The position numbers and the translations under genes were made by a program. Positions 29,958 to 40,226 of a DNA stretch of 47,665 nt are shown one piece after another; positions within the stretch are counted from its first letter, which is position 1, and every line of letters begins with the position of its first letter. A model generated the notes under the pieces. It was given only the letters and a program-made list of their open reading frames with translations, did not search any database and was not told the origin of the DNA. Source of the stretch: an uncultured bacterium (GTDB taxonomy: Bacteria > Cyanobacteriota > Vampirovibrionia > Gastranaerophilales > Gastranaerophilaceae); the NCBI GenBank assembly GCA_958366705.1, contig CATXCB010000015.1, forward strand, positions 1-47,665. The letters are read 5' to 3'.

Positions 29958-30887
29958 TTATAAATTATTATCATTTTGTTGTATTTCATCTTCTGATTTA
30001 TCATCAGAGTTTTCAAATTTTTCCTTAAAAATTTCAATCAGATTACTTGCATATGCAAAAGAAACCATCTGAGTAGCATATGAATTTAAAACCATATATA
30101 ATGCCATAATAATTATTATAGGTATCATCAATACATTTTCAAATTGAACACCTGAATCAACAATTGAAATTAATATTACACCAATCAATACAAATAGGAA
30201 TAAAAGCACCCCGACAAGCAGTCCAATTACCTGACTAACAAAAGACACACCAATACTCACTACAAAATATTGTAATGCAACAAGCAGTACATCTTTAAAA
30301 GCTATCTTTATGTATCTAAATGGCGTTAGCGGGTTGAAGATTTCACTTGAATACTGCAAATTAGTCGCATATTTAATATAAATCATTGTTATAAAAGGAG
30401 TAATTATAAACAAAGGAATTGCCAATAAAAATACTAATCCAAACATAATAAAGAATAACAGAATTTGAAATAGCAGCCCAACATCAAGAGTTAGAATATA
30501 AGTAAACCCACCAAATACAGCCATCAGATAAATCAATACAGGTAATCCTATATAAATACCCCAAACCAGATAGACAGGAAGAACTTTAGCTCCTTGAACA
30601 AGGATATCCATATTAATTTCCGGTATACCATTTTGCCCTAAAAATTTTCTATTTAAAAATTTTACAAAAATACCACATAGCATTATCATCGGTAAAATGG
30701 ACAGCACAAGAAAAATTCCACCAGCTATCAGCAGCGGAATAATCATTGCCTTTTCATCTTTATCTACAGCTTGAAAACACACCGTAGCAAATGATGGTAA
30801 TAGGAACAACAAAGCTAACAACAAATGTTTTTTGACAGTATCTTCACCGGCATACAAAAATTTAAATGAATTTAAAATCTTTTTCAT
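29958..30887 (-). CDS. Multi-pass membrane protein, DUF4013-like
   Basis: A 309-residue protein with about seven hydrophobic segments, beginning MKKILNSFKFLYAGEDTVKK, which suits the DUF4013 family of uncharacterised membrane proteins. A LTPFRYIKIAFKD segment lies between membrane helices, and the tail is acidic and disordered. Divergent from uvrB. A second membrane protein of similar style is at 33050. Confidence 0.65.
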   Translation of the reverse strand: MKKILNSFKFLYAGEDTVKKHLLLALLFLLPSFATVCFQAVDKDEKAMIIPLLIAGGIFLVLSILPMIMLCGIFVKFLNRKFLGQNGIPEINMDILVQGAKVLPVYLVWGIYIGLPVLIYLMAVFGGFTYILTLDVGLLFQILLFFIMFGLVFLLAIPLFIITPFITMIYIKYATNLQYSSEIFNPLTPFRYIKIAFKDVLLVALQYFVVSIGVSFVSQVIGLLVGVLLFLFVLIGVILISIVDSGVQFENVLMIPIIIIMALYMVLNSYATQMVSFAYASNLIEIFKEKFENSDDKSEDEIQQNDNNL

Positions 30888-31034
30888 TCAAAGCGCACCT
30901 TTCTTATTTACACAATTCGATAAACACTACCTCGTACCAATTATAACGGTAAGAGCTATAAAAACTTTAAAATATAGAAACACAGTTTTACAATAAGTTA
31001 CAAAAAAAATAAATTTTGTACTAAAATGTAAGTA

Positions 31035-33023
31035 ATGAGAGAACATAAAGAATTTAAAATCAGTTCAAAATATAAACCATCAGGGGATCAGCCAAAAGCT
31101 ATTGAACAATTGGTTCAAGGAATTCAAGCAGGTTACGATACCCAAACATTACTTGGAATCACGGGTTCCGGGAAAACATTTACAATTGCAAATGTGATTG
31201 AAAAAGTTCAGAAACCTACACTTATCATTGCTCATAACAAAACACTTGCAGCACAATTATACAACGAGTTTAAAGAATTATTTCCGGATAATGCTGTAGA
31301 ATATTTCATAAGCTACTACGACTATTACCAGCCCGAAGCTTATATTCCACGAACAGATACATATATTGAAAAATCATCCTCAATAAATGAAGAAATAGAC
31401 AGACTCAGACACAATACAACAAGAAGTTTGTATGAAAGAGATGATGTTATAGTCATAGCTTCAGTTAGTTGTATCTACGGCTTAGGACTACCGGAAAATT
31501 ACTTCAAGGGTTCTATAGAACTTCTTGTTGGAGACGAAATTGACAGAGATGTGCTGCTAAAACATCTTGTAGAAGTGCGCTACGAACGCAATGATTTAGA
31601 ATTAAAATGTTCTACTTTCAGGGCTCGAGGCGATATTGTAGAAATAATGCCGGCATATGAAAAAATTATTACCCGCATTTATTTCTTTGGCGATGAAGTT
31701 GAAAAAATTGTAAGAATAGATAATGTTTCTGGTGAAATTATAGATACCCCGAATTCTATAGTTATATATCCTGCAGTTCACTATCTGTCTTACGATGAAA
31801 ATGAAGAAGAAACGATTAATCTAATCAGACAAGAACTGCAATCAAGACTTGCTGAACTGAACAATGAAAACAAACTGGTAGAAGCTCAAAGGCTTGAACA
31901 GCGCGTAAAATATGACATTGAAATGATAAAAGAAATGGGTTACTGCACAGGTATTGAAAACTATTCAAGAATAATTGAAAGAAGACCGCCAGGTTCTGCA
32001 CCTGCTACTCTGCTAGATTATTTTCCACCGAATTTTCTAACTATAGTTGATGAATCTCATGTAACGCTACCACAAATAAAAGGGATGAGCCATGGAGATG
32101 CCGCAAGAAAAGATGTTCTTGTGAATTATGGATTCAGGTTACCTTGCGCTAAAGATAACAGGCCTTTAAAAAATCAAGAATTTTACGCAAAAGTAGGACA
32201 AAAAATATATATTTCAGCAACACCTGGAGAATTTGAAAAAGAGCAATCTGAACAGATTGTAGAACAAATTATCAGACCAACTGGACTTCTTGATCCAAAA
32301 ATTTCTGTACGCCCTATTGATTCGCAAATTCAAGATTTAAAAACGGAAATCAAAAAAAGAGCAGAAAAAGATGAGCGAATACTTATTACAACTCTTACTA
32401 AAAGAATGGCTGAAGATTTGACAGACTACTTTGTTCAGGAGGGAATTAGGGTAAGGTACCTTCACAGTGAAATAAAATCTATTGAAAGAGTTGAAATATT
32501 AAGAGATTTAAGACTAGGCGATTTTGATGTTCTAATTGGTGTAAACTTACTTAGAGAAGGCCTGGATATTCCTGAAGTATCTTTGGTTGCCATTATGGAT
32601 GCCGATAAAGAAGGATTTCTGCGTTCCGAGACAAGTCTTATTCAAACAATAGGAAGAGCTGCCAGAAATGCTTGTGGAGAAGTAATTATGTATGCAGATA
32701 AAATTACGGATTCAATGGATAAAGCTATAAAAGAGACTGAACGGCGTCGAAAAATTCAAATTGAATACAATAAAAAATATGGAATCATACCGCAGACAAT
32801 CAAAAAACCTATTGAAAACAACCTGCTTTCCCTTGTTGCCAGCTATAGAGATTTGGAAGATATTGTGGCAGAAGAAATGGTTGAACTTGGCATTGATAAA
32901 AAAGATTTGCCGAAACTCATTGACAAACTCGAAAAAGATATGCACAAAGCTGCTAAGATTCTTGACTTTGAACGCGCGGCACAAATCAGAGATCAACTAA
33001 AAAAACTAAGAGAAATGAAATAA
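31035..33023 (+). CDS. uvrB: Excinuclease ABC subunit UvrB
   Basis: A 662-residue protein of standard length. It has Walker A in GITGSGKTFTIANV, the beta-hairpin region YYDYYQPEAYIPRTDTYIEK, the DESH box in TIVDESHVTLPQ, helicase motifs V and VI (VGVNLLREGLDIPEV, QTIGRAARN) and a C-terminal UVR domain (KLEKDMHKAAKILDFERAA). It verifies damage and with UvrC makes the incisions in nucleotide excision repair. Confidence 0.98.
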   Translation: MREHKEFKISSKYKPSGDQPKAIEQLVQGIQAGYDTQTLLGITGSGKTFTIANVIEKVQKPTLIIAHNKTLAAQLYNEFKELFPDNAVEYFISYYDYYQPEAYIPRTDTYIEKSSSINEEIDRLRHNTTRSLYERDDVIVIASVSCIYGLGLPENYFKGSIELLVGDEIDRDVLLKHLVEVRYERNDLELKCSTFRARGDIVEIMPAYEKIITRIYFFGDEVEKIVRIDNVSGEIIDTPNSIVIYPAVHYLSYDENEEETINLIRQELQSRLAELNNENKLVEAQRLEQRVKYDIEMIKEMGYCTGIENYSRIIERRPPGSAPATLLDYFPPNFLTIVDESHVTLPQIKGMSHGDAARKDVLVNYGFRLPCAKDNRPLKNQEFYAKVGQKIYISATPGEFEKEQSEQIVEQIIRPTGLLDPKISVRPIDSQIQDLKTEIKKRAEKDERILITTLTKRMAEDLTDYFVQEGIRVRYLHSEIKSIERVEILRDLRLGDFDVLIGVNLLREGLDIPEVSLVAIMDADKEGFLRSETSLIQTIGRAARNACGEVIMYADKITDSMDKAIKETERRRKIQIEYNKKYGIIPQTIKKPIENNLLSLVASYRDLEDIVAEEMVELGIDKKDLPKLIDKLEKDMHKAAKILDFERAAQIRDQLKKLREMK

Positions 33024-33049
33024 TATTTAACAACTAATCAAAAAATCTA

Positions 33050-33811
33050 TCAACCTTTCATTCGCTCAGCTGATTCATCAATTAAATTAATTTGAGAATA
33101 ATCATCGTATTCTTCATTATTACCTTTTATATGCTCATAAGAAGCCTGAGCCAAGAAGTTTGCCAAAATTGAAATATTAATAACAAATACCATAGAGCAA
33201 TATAAAACAAACCCCCAGTGATTAAACGGCAAGTGGAAAAAAAAGAATAAATAAGCAACCGGCCCTACCAATATTCCATTTGCTATTATCAATTGAGGAA
33301 CAAAAAATAAAAAACTTATCAAAACATCAATACAAGATTCCCCAATAACTTTATAATTAAAAGCTTGTTGAACTTTTAAATACTTAGAAAATGACATATA
33401 TGATGTCATAACAATTGAAAATATAATTGACCAGACTATAATTTGAAATATTAATGGGACATGCGGTAACTCAATAGGTATTTTAACATTTTTTACAATA
33501 AGAGTCCCAACAGTTACCCAAACTACAAGCGTAGGAACTACTGCCAAAAAGGTTCTGATTATAGAATTTAACAATTTCAAAGGATTAAGTGTTAAAATTT
33601 CATTTCTATTCATCCTGACATTATTAATCCCCTGAGTAAGTAGCCCCAAAAGAAGTATTGCGGTAATTGCGCCATAGAAATAAAACATACCCATCTGTCC
33701 AACAAGAAAAAATTTCGCACAAAAATAGACAGGGATAGAATATATAGCAAATTTTAGAAAAGATAAATCTTCACTAAGTGCTTCATTAAAGGCGTCAACA
33801 ACAGATGCCAT
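33050..33811 (-). CDS. Multi-pass membrane protein
   Basis: A 253-residue protein with about six hydrophobic helices and a repeated pattern of amphipathic loop plus membrane helix (NPLKLLNSIIRTFLAVVPTL, VIGESCIDVLISFLFFVPQL). It is similar in style to the protein at 29958 and may belong to the same DUF4013-like group. The C terminus is acidic. Convergent with uvrB, 26 bases away. Function unknown. Confidence 0.65.
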   Translation of the reverse strand: MASVVDAFNEALSEDLSFLKFAIYSIPVYFCAKFFLVGQMGMFYFYGAITAILLLGLLTQGINNVRMNRNEILTLNPLKLLNSIIRTFLAVVPTLVVWVTVGTLIVKNVKIPIELPHVPLIFQIIVWSIIFSIVMTSYMSFSKYLKVQQAFNYKVIGESCIDVLISFLFFVPQLIIANGILVGPVAYLFFFFHLPFNHWGFVLYCSMVFVINISILANFLAQASYEHIKGNNEEYDDYSQINLIDESAERMKG

Positions 33812-33859
33812 AATAAATACCTCCTTTGGGTTTATCGTCTCATAAAAAGTGTTTTACAT

Positions 33860-34927
33860 TTAACCTTGAATTAAACGTTTTAATTCCGCCGGTTTTGAAG
33901 ATTTAGAAAGAGCATCTTCAATAGTAACCAAACCTTTTTTGAATAACTCAGCAAGAGCAGATTCCAGAGTTTGCATACCAGAACCTGAGCTCGTTTGAAT
34001 TGTTGAATAAATTTGAGCCGCTTTTGCTTCACGAATAAGGTTAGCAATAGCCGGTGTAACAACCATTATTTCCTGCGCCATTACACGACCACTTCTGGAA
34101 CCATCAGGATTTCTCTTTGGTAATAGTGTTTGAGAGAATACAGCTACAAGAGAGTTTGCAAGCTGTACACGAATCTGTTGCTGCTGACCTTCAGGGAATA
34201 CGTCGATAATACGGTCAATAGTTTGAGAAGCAGAAGAAGTGTGCAATGTTCCGAACACTAAGTGACCTGTTTCAGCTGCAGTCAATGCCAAGGCAATAGT
34301 TTCATGGTCACGCATCTCACCTACCAGAATAATATCCGGATCTTCACGAAGGGCTGACTTTAAGGCATTAGCAAAAGATCTTGTATCCATACCCAATTCA
34401 CGCTGGTGAATAACACTAACTTTTGAAGTATGGACAAATTCGACCGGATCCTCAATTGTCAAAATATGCTCAGCTCTTGTTCTATTAATATAGTCAATCA
34501 TAGCAGCCAGAGTAGTTGATTTACCGGAACCGGTAGGACCAGTTACAAGTACCAATCCACGCGGTTTTTCAGCAATAGTAGTAACTATAGGCGGCATACC
34601 AAGTTCTTCCAATTGAGGTGCAGTTGTCGCAATTGTACGAAATGCTGCAGCATAGCAACCTTTATCTTTATAGAAGTTCACACGGAAACGTCCGATGCCC
34701 TCAACACCGTAAGAAAAATCTAATTCCCATTCTTGTTCAAGGTGACGTCTTTGTTCATTTGACATCATAGGAAATAACAATGACTCTACCATCTCAGGAC
34801 TCAATACATCATAATCCATTCTAACAAGCTTACCATCAATACGTGCAACCGGAGGTAATCCGTTAGAAATATGTAAATCGGATCCTTTTCTTGTAACTAA
34901 TTCTTTCAACAAATCTTCAATAATCAT
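33860..34927 (-). CDS. pilT: Type IV pilus retraction ATPase PilT
   Basis: The start is set at the ATG of MIIEDLLKELV; a frame two codons longer begins at TTG. The protein is about 355 residues: an N-terminal PAS-like domain (GSDLHISNGLPPVARIDGKL), Walker A (VTGPTGSGKSTTLAAMIDYI), the Asp box (LTIEDPVEFVH), Walker B (EDPDIILVGEMRD) and the His box (TGHLVFGTLHTSSA). It powers pilus retraction. A short gene lies immediately upstream in the same operon. Confidence 0.95.
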   Translation of the reverse strand: MIIEDLLKELVTRKGSDLHISNGLPPVARIDGKLVRMDYDVLSPEMVESLLFPMMSNEQRRHLEQEWELDFSYGVEGIGRFRVNFYKDKGCYAAAFRTIATTAPQLEELGMPPIVTTIAEKPRGLVLVTGPTGSGKSTTLAAMIDYINRTRAEHILTIEDPVEFVHTSKVSVIHQRELGMDTRSFANALKSALREDPDIILVGEMRDHETIALALTAAETGHLVFGTLHTSSASQTIDRIIDVFPEGQQQQIRVQLANSLVAVFSQTLLPKRNPDGSRSGRVMAQEIMVVTPAIANLIREAKAAQIYSTIQTSSGSGMQTLESALAELFKKGLVTIEDALSKSSKPAELKRLIQG

Positions 34928-34943
34928 AATCAATAACCACCAT

Positions 34944-35195
34944 TTATTCTGTATAATTCATAATTGCATCATTTTCTTTAGAAGCCAGCTCAATCAATAA
35001 ATATGTCATATAAGCTCCAAGCGCTACAGCTTTTGGATCCAAATCTGTTTTATTTGCAGCTTCAATAATAGCTGTATTTATTTCAGGATTTTCTTCTTTA
35101 ATATAATGAATCATTTTTTTACGCCATGCAGGCATATCCTCAAATATTTCACTAAAAGCTGTCGTTGCGATATCTTCTGATACTACAGGTAACAT
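34944..35195 (-). CDS. Small hypothetical protein upstream of pilT
   Basis: An 83-residue helical protein (FEDMPAWRKKMIHYIKEENP, LDPKAVALGAYMTYLLIELA) without membrane segment or motif. Ends 16 bases before pilT on the same strand, so it is likely an accessory of the pilus motor or simply co-transcribed. Confidence 0.6.
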   Translation of the reverse strand: MLPVVSEDIATTAFSEIFEDMPAWRKKMIHYIKEENPEINTAIIEAANKTDLDPKAVALGAYMTYLLIELASKENDAIMNYTE

Positions 35196-35304
35196 TTAAA
35201 CCATCCTTAATATAAATACTATAACTACTTTATATATTATACACGATATTTTCATTGATGTCCATCTTTCAATAAAAATCATATGTTTGAAGTATAATTG
35301 TTTT

Positions 35305-36423
35305 ATGAAATTAGTAAACCTAAGACTCACAGATTACAGGAATTGCAGGGATATTACTTTAGATTTTGACAAATCTAAAGTTTTAATTATTGGTAAAAAT
35401 GCTCAAGGAAAAACCAACATATTAGAAAGTATATATTTTCTATCAACTCTAAAAAGCCCCCGAACTTCCAATCTAACAGAACTGATAAAATTTAACACAG
35501 AATGTATGAAAATTGAAGCAGGAATTATCAAGTCAGAAACAGACATTGATTTATCCTACAAATATTCAGCAGACAAAAAACGTGAAATAAGTGTAAATAA
35601 CGTAAAATCAACTGTAAAAGATTTTAAATCTGTATTAACAACCGTACTATTTTCCAGTTCTGATTTAATGCTGTTAAGAGGAGCTCCTCAGGACAGACGA
35701 GATTGGCTTGATAGAGCGATATCTCAAATTTATCCTGCTTATGATGACAGGCTTTCAAAATACGATAAAATTCGAATACAAAAAAACAATTTTCTTAAAG
35801 ATTGCGCAAAAAACAACACCTGCAATCCTGAATTACTGGATGTTTATAATGAACAGTTATCCGTTTCAGGAAGCAACATTATATATATTCGAAAAAAATT
35901 TTTAAAAGAAATAGAACGACTTGCAAAAATAAAACACCAAACAATTAGCGAGACCGAAGATTTAACAATAAAATACGATTCCTCATTTTTAGGAATAAAC
36001 AATGATTTTGAAAATATTGAGCATATCCAATGGGAATTTCTCAAGGCTTTAGACGAAAGAAAAACAGAAGAAATGAGAAGATGCCAGTCCTGCATTGGAC
36101 CACATAGAGATGACATTATATTTTATATCAACAATCAGGAATCTACAAAATTTGCATCTCAAGGACAGCAAAGAACTATCGTTCTGGCTTTAAAACTGGC
36201 AGAACTTGACCTGATAACAGATAAAACCGGAGATTCTCCTATTTTATTACTGGATGACGTACTCGCAGAACTTGATGATATTAGACAAAATTACCTGTTA
36301 AAATCCATAAATTCAGATACACAAACAATTATCACATCAGTTGATACTATCCTTTTTGAAGATGAGTTTTTAAAAGATGTAAAAATATACAAAATAGAAA
36401 ATGGCTCTTTAATTCAAGAATAA
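35305..36423 (+). CDS. recF: DNA replication and repair protein RecF
   Basis: The start is taken at the ATG giving MKLVNLRLTDYRNC, the typical RecF N terminus; a longer frame starts with TTG. The 372-residue protein has Walker A in IIGKNAQGKTNILESIYFLS, the ABC-type signature region ASQGQQRTIVLALKLAEL, and Walker B in PILLLDDVLAELDD. It works with RecO and RecR at gaps. It is not next to dnaA-dnaN as in many bacteria. Confidence 0.95.
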   Translation: MKLVNLRLTDYRNCRDITLDFDKSKVLIIGKNAQGKTNILESIYFLSTLKSPRTSNLTELIKFNTECMKIEAGIIKSETDIDLSYKYSADKKREISVNNVKSTVKDFKSVLTTVLFSSSDLMLLRGAPQDRRDWLDRAISQIYPAYDDRLSKYDKIRIQKNNFLKDCAKNNTCNPELLDVYNEQLSVSGSNIIYIRKKFLKEIERLAKIKHQTISETEDLTIKYDSSFLGINNDFENIEHIQWEFLKALDERKTEEMRRCQSCIGPHRDDIIFYINNQESTKFASQGQQRTIVLALKLAELDLITDKTGDSPILLLDDVLAELDDIRQNYLLKSINSDTQTIITSVDTILFEDEFLKDVKIYKIENGSLIQE

Positions 36424-36437
36424 CAAAATAATAAAAA

Positions 36438-36467
36438 AAAGCGCCCGATTTTCAATCGGGCGCTTTT
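36438..36467. terminator. Bidirectional terminator between recF and the MFS gene
   Basis: A perfect 10-bp stem (GCGCCCGATT with AATCGGGCGC) around a three-base loop, flanked by A-run and T-run on both sides, serving both convergent genes. Confidence 0.92.
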
Positions 36468-36476
36468 TTAAACTCA

Positions 36477-37862
36477 TTACACCTCAACAGGTCTTTCTTT
36501 TATTAATTTTGTTATAATTGCAGCAACTAACAAACAAACTGCGCCGATAAAAAATGTTAATTCATAATGCTCATTTATACCATACTCAACTTTAAACACC
36601 GAATGTTTAATGATATACGAAACAAGTGTACAAACAAACACCTGAGGACCTGCAATAAAAATATTAAATAACCCCATAACAGACCCCTCAGTACCTGGTT
36701 TTATATATTTAGACAACATTGCAAACGGCAACGCACAAACACTTGCCCAGCCAATACCGGATAATGCCATAAAACAGCCTACTGCAACCGGTGATGTTTT
36801 AAAAACTCCCATACATAAATAAGCCAATGCCATAGATATTAAACATATCATATGGACCTTTTTATTACCAAATTTTGCTGCGATTTTCCCAATCGGAACA
36901 GCTATCAAGAAACATACCAGATTAAATATAGCAAAACAAATTTGTGAATAATATGTTGCATGCATTGATATAGAATGGAACATTTGTTTTATCTCATTTG
37001 ATGCTTTTGCTAAATCAGGAACCCCGAATACTGTGTGAATTGCAAAATCAGTAAAATAAATCAGCAAACACATCATTCCAATCCATGTAAAAAACTGCAT
37101 AACACAAATCTTTGAGACTTCAGGAGACAATGCAAAGAACTCTTTCATAGATTGCCAAAATCCGATTTTTTCTACCATTTCCTCTTCTTCGGTTAAATTT
37201 TGGGTACTTTTTTCTTTGATTGTCAAGCAAGTCCATGTCATTGCTAATGTAAATGTAACTGCAGCCATAATAAATTGAAATACAATCGGCATATCATAAT
37301 GACATACAAATTTTAGAAATGGAGCTACTCCTGCTGCTACAACAGAGCCCAAACCAATAGCCAAACTAATATAAGAATTTGCAACAGCATGCTGTTCCAG
37401 CGGGACAACATCCGGAATTAATGCTCTATAAGGACCTTGTGCAATATTTATACAAGCATCAATAATCCAAATCATAATTGCCGCAACTAACAAACCGGAC
37501 CACCATGGCAGCTGACAGCCGCAAACTTTAGCTATCAAATCTGCAATATTACCGGAATTAGGAAATAACCACAAGGCAATAGATGCAATAATAGCACCAC
37601 CCAGCAAATATGGTCTGCGTCTACCAAATTTAGAACGCGTTTTATCAGACAAAGCTCCGATTAATGGCTGCACAACCATACCGGTAAATGGCCCTGCTAG
37701 CCATATTAACCCGTAAATATAAGGATCAGCCCCCAAATGTTCTGTTACCGGAGCGGATAAAATAATTCTCATCTGCCATGCAAACTGTAATCCTAAAAAA
37801 CCTAATGCAAAATTTAAAAAATTCACAGTCGTAAATTTTTTAACCCCAATACTATCTTCCAT
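36477..37862 (-). CDS. MFS sugar transporter (GPH/SUT-like)
   Basis: A 461-residue protein with about 12 membrane helices. N-terminal features match the sucrose/maltose-type group (FLGLQFAWQMRIILSAPVTE, GMVVQPLIGALSDKTRSKFG, RRRPYLLGGA). It likely imports a disaccharide or glucoside by proton symport. The substrate cannot be read from sequence. It stands alone, with no adjacent hydrolase gene, and is followed upstream by a palindrome-rich gap. Confidence 0.8.
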   Translation of the reverse strand: MEDSIGVKKFTTVNFLNFALGFLGLQFAWQMRIILSAPVTEHLGADPYIYGLIWLAGPFTGMVVQPLIGALSDKTRSKFGRRRPYLLGGAIIASIALWLFPNSGNIADLIAKVCGCQLPWWSGLLVAAIMIWIIDACINIAQGPYRALIPDVVPLEQHAVANSYISLAIGLGSVVAAGVAPFLKFVCHYDMPIVFQFIMAAVTFTLAMTWTCLTIKEKSTQNLTEEEEMVEKIGFWQSMKEFFALSPEVSKICVMQFFTWIGMMCLLIYFTDFAIHTVFGVPDLAKASNEIKQMFHSISMHATYYSQICFAIFNLVCFLIAVPIGKIAAKFGNKKVHMICLISMALAYLCMGVFKTSPVAVGCFMALSGIGWASVCALPFAMLSKYIKPGTEGSVMGLFNIFIAGPQVFVCTLVSYIIKHSVFKVEYGINEHYELTFFIGAVCLLVAAIITKLIKERPVEV

Positions 37863-38003
37863 TAATCTCTCCCATTAATCATAAACTATGTGTATAGAGA
37901 ATACTATGAATATATAACAAGGTCAAGAAAAAATTTTAACAAACTTATATACTACATTCCACTAACAGTAATGAAAACTGTCATACTGAACTGACAGAAC
38001 GTT

Positions 38004-38070
38004 ATCCTGAACTTGGTTCAGGATCCCAATCTAAGTGTCCAGCCAAGAGATTCCGAAACTAGTTCGGAAT
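38004..38070. repeat. Dispersed intergenic palindromes
   Basis: Two perfect or near-perfect 21-base palindromes, ATCCTGAAC..GTTCAGGAT at 38004-38024 and ATTCCGAA..TTCGGAAT at 38050-38070, within the 242-base gap between the MFS gene and pyrG. They belong to the same family as the copies near 28100 and 47430. They might act as terminators or mRNA stability elements. Confidence 0.65.
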
Positions 38071-38104
38071 GACTGAGATGAGTATTACTAAGCTTCAATA
38101 CTTT

Positions 38105-39712
38105 TTATTTAACTAAACGCTTTACTGCAGCATCGACCAATCCTTTAAATAACGGGTGCGGTCTATCTGGTCTGGATTTAAATTCTGGATGGAACTGACA
38201 TGCAACAAACCAGTCAAGATGAGGAAGCTCTACAATTTCAGCCAGCATACCGTCTGGTGACATGCCTGAAAAGACAAGACCGGCTTTTTCTATTTGCTCT
38301 ATGTATTCATTGTTCACTTCGTATCTATGTCTATGGCGTTCGGAAATTATTTCAGCTCCATACGCCTTAGCTGCCACTGAACCCTTTTTTAAGTGGCATT
38401 CATAAGCTCCAAGTCTCATTGTTCCGCCATAGCCTTTAACATTTTTCTGTTCAAGCATAATATCAATTACCGGATATGTGGAATTTTCATCAAACTCTTT
38501 TGAATTTGCCCCTTTTAAGCCTACAACATTCCTTGCATACTCAATAACCGCACATTGCATACCAAGACACAGACCTAAAAATGGCAGATTATTTTCTCTT
38601 GCATAGCGTATTACATTTAATTTGCCCTCAATACCCCTTGCTCCAAAACCGCCAGGGACAACCACTGCATCCACTTCTGAGAGCATTTTCTTACAATTTG
38701 AATAATCCACACAATCTTCTGAATTTATCCATTTAATTTCTATAGAAGCCGAATCTGCATATCCGGCATGTTTTAAGGATTCAACAACAGAAATATATGC
38801 ATCAGATAATTTCGTATATTTCCCAGCAATTGCGACTTTGATCGCCTTGTCCGGATGCTTAATTTTATTAACTAATTTGACCCATGAATCTAATTCAGGC
38901 TTTCTATCTTCCATACCCAGCATTTTTAGAACAACAGAACACATCCCCTGTTCTTCTAAAGCCAATGGTACTTCATAAATAGTTTTCATATCTCTGCATT
39001 CAACAACCGCATCTTTTGGTACAGAACAAAATAGTGCTAATTTTTCTCTCTCGGTTTTAGGGATAGGCTTTGACGTTCTACAAACAAGAAGTTCAGGCTG
39101 AATACCATAACTTCTCAAAACATTAACACTGTGTTGTGAAGGTTTTGTCTTTAGTTCACCTGAAGTTTGCAAGTATGGAAGTAGTGTACAATGCACAGAA
39201 ATAGCATTGCCCATACCTATCTCAGATTTAAATTGTCTTATAGCTTCAATAAATGGTAAACTTTCAATATCTCCTATTGTTCCACCAATTTCAATAATAT
39301 GAAAATCCGGCTTAAACTGTTTTGTCGCAGCAACAATCTTTGTTTTTATTTCATTAGTGATATGCGGAATAACCTGAACAGTAGCACCCAAATAATCTCC
39401 GCGTCTTTCTTTATTTATAACTTCCTGATAAATCCTGCCGGAAGTCACATTATTTACCTGTCCAAAACTTGTATCTGTAAATCTTTCATAATGTCCCAAA
39501 TCCAAATCTGTTTCAGCCCCGTCATCAGTTACAAAGACTTCACCATGCTGAAATGGACTCATTGTGCCGGGGTCAATATTAATATATGGGTCAAACTTTT
39601 GAATAATTACCGAGTAGTCTCTGGCTCTGAATAAACGCCCTAATGATGCAGCTATTATACCTTTACCTAATGAACTGACTACACCACCTGTTACAAATAT
39701 ATATTTTGTCAT
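38105..39712 (-). CDS. pyrG: CTP synthase
   Basis: A 535-residue protein of normal length. The synthetase domain starts YIFVTGGVVSSLGKGIIAAS with Mg/ATP-binding KFDPYINIDPGTM. The glutaminase domain has the Cys nucleophile in FLGLCLGMQCAVIEY and the catalytic His/Glu in CQFHPEFKSRP. It makes CTP from UTP, ATP and glutamine. It precedes gatC divergently from no other gene; the two are separated by about 100 bases and run the same way. Confidence 0.98.
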   Translation of the reverse strand: MTKYIFVTGGVVSSLGKGIIAASLGRLFRARDYSVIIQKFDPYINIDPGTMSPFQHGEVFVTDDGAETDLDLGHYERFTDTSFGQVNNVTSGRIYQEVINKERRGDYLGATVQVIPHITNEIKTKIVAATKQFKPDFHIIEIGGTIGDIESLPFIEAIRQFKSEIGMGNAISVHCTLLPYLQTSGELKTKPSQHSVNVLRSYGIQPELLVCRTSKPIPKTEREKLALFCSVPKDAVVECRDMKTIYEVPLALEEQGMCSVVLKMLGMEDRKPELDSWVKLVNKIKHPDKAIKVAIAGKYTKLSDAYISVVESLKHAGYADSASIEIKWINSEDCVDYSNCKKMLSEVDAVVVPGGFGARGIEGKLNVIRYARENNLPFLGLCLGMQCAVIEYARNVVGLKGANSKEFDENSTYPVIDIMLEQKNVKGYGGTMRLGAYECHLKKGSVAAKAYGAEIISERHRHRYEVNNEYIEQIEKAGLVFSGMSPDGMLAEIVELPHLDWFVACQFHPEFKSRPDRPHPLFKGLVDAAVKRLVK

Positions 39713-39810
39713 AATTTATACCCCTAAATTCCAATAAAACATTATAAATTTATTTACATCAATATAACTTTTCGAATTCAATTAACTGTCGGTAAATGTA
39801 TATTTTTCTT

Positions 39811-40092
39811 TTAATTAATTTTAGGAACCTTAAAAAATCCGTTTTCTTCTTCCGGAGCATTAGACATCAATGCTTCTTTAGAAATTTCCTGACATGGTTC
39901 ATCTTCTCTCATTACATTTGTAAAATCGATAACCTGAGTCATTGGTTTTACATTAGAAGTATCAACTTCGTTCATTTGGTCAACATACTTTAACACATCA
40001 CCAAGCTGTTTTGTATATAAAACTTTTTCATCTTCTGTTAATTCTAATCTTGCAAGTTTTGCTACATGTTCTACATCTTTAACTGTAATCAT
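39811..40092 (-). CDS. gatC: Asp-tRNA(Asn)/Glu-tRNA(Gln) amidotransferase subunit C
   Basis: A 93-residue protein with the GatC pattern VEHVAKLARLELTEDEKVLY, then LKYVDQMNEVDTSNVKPM and the end MREDEPCQEIS...GFFKVPKI. It stabilises the GatAB complex that makes Gln-tRNA or Asn-tRNA by the indirect route, so the organism likely lacks at least one of GlnRS or AsnRS. GatA and GatB are elsewhere. Confidence 0.95.
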   Translation of the reverse strand: MITVKDVEHVAKLARLELTEDEKVLYTKQLGDVLKYVDQMNEVDTSNVKPMTQVIDFTNVMREDEPCQEISKEALMSNAPEEENGFFKVPKIN

Positions 40093-40226
40093 TTTGTACT
40101 CCTATGTAAATTTATATAAGCCAATCTTATCATAAACATAGAATATAATTAAGTATATTAACGAAATTTAAAATTTAGCTTTGCGTATAAATCTATGATA
40201 TATTAATATTGGAATGGAGTATTATA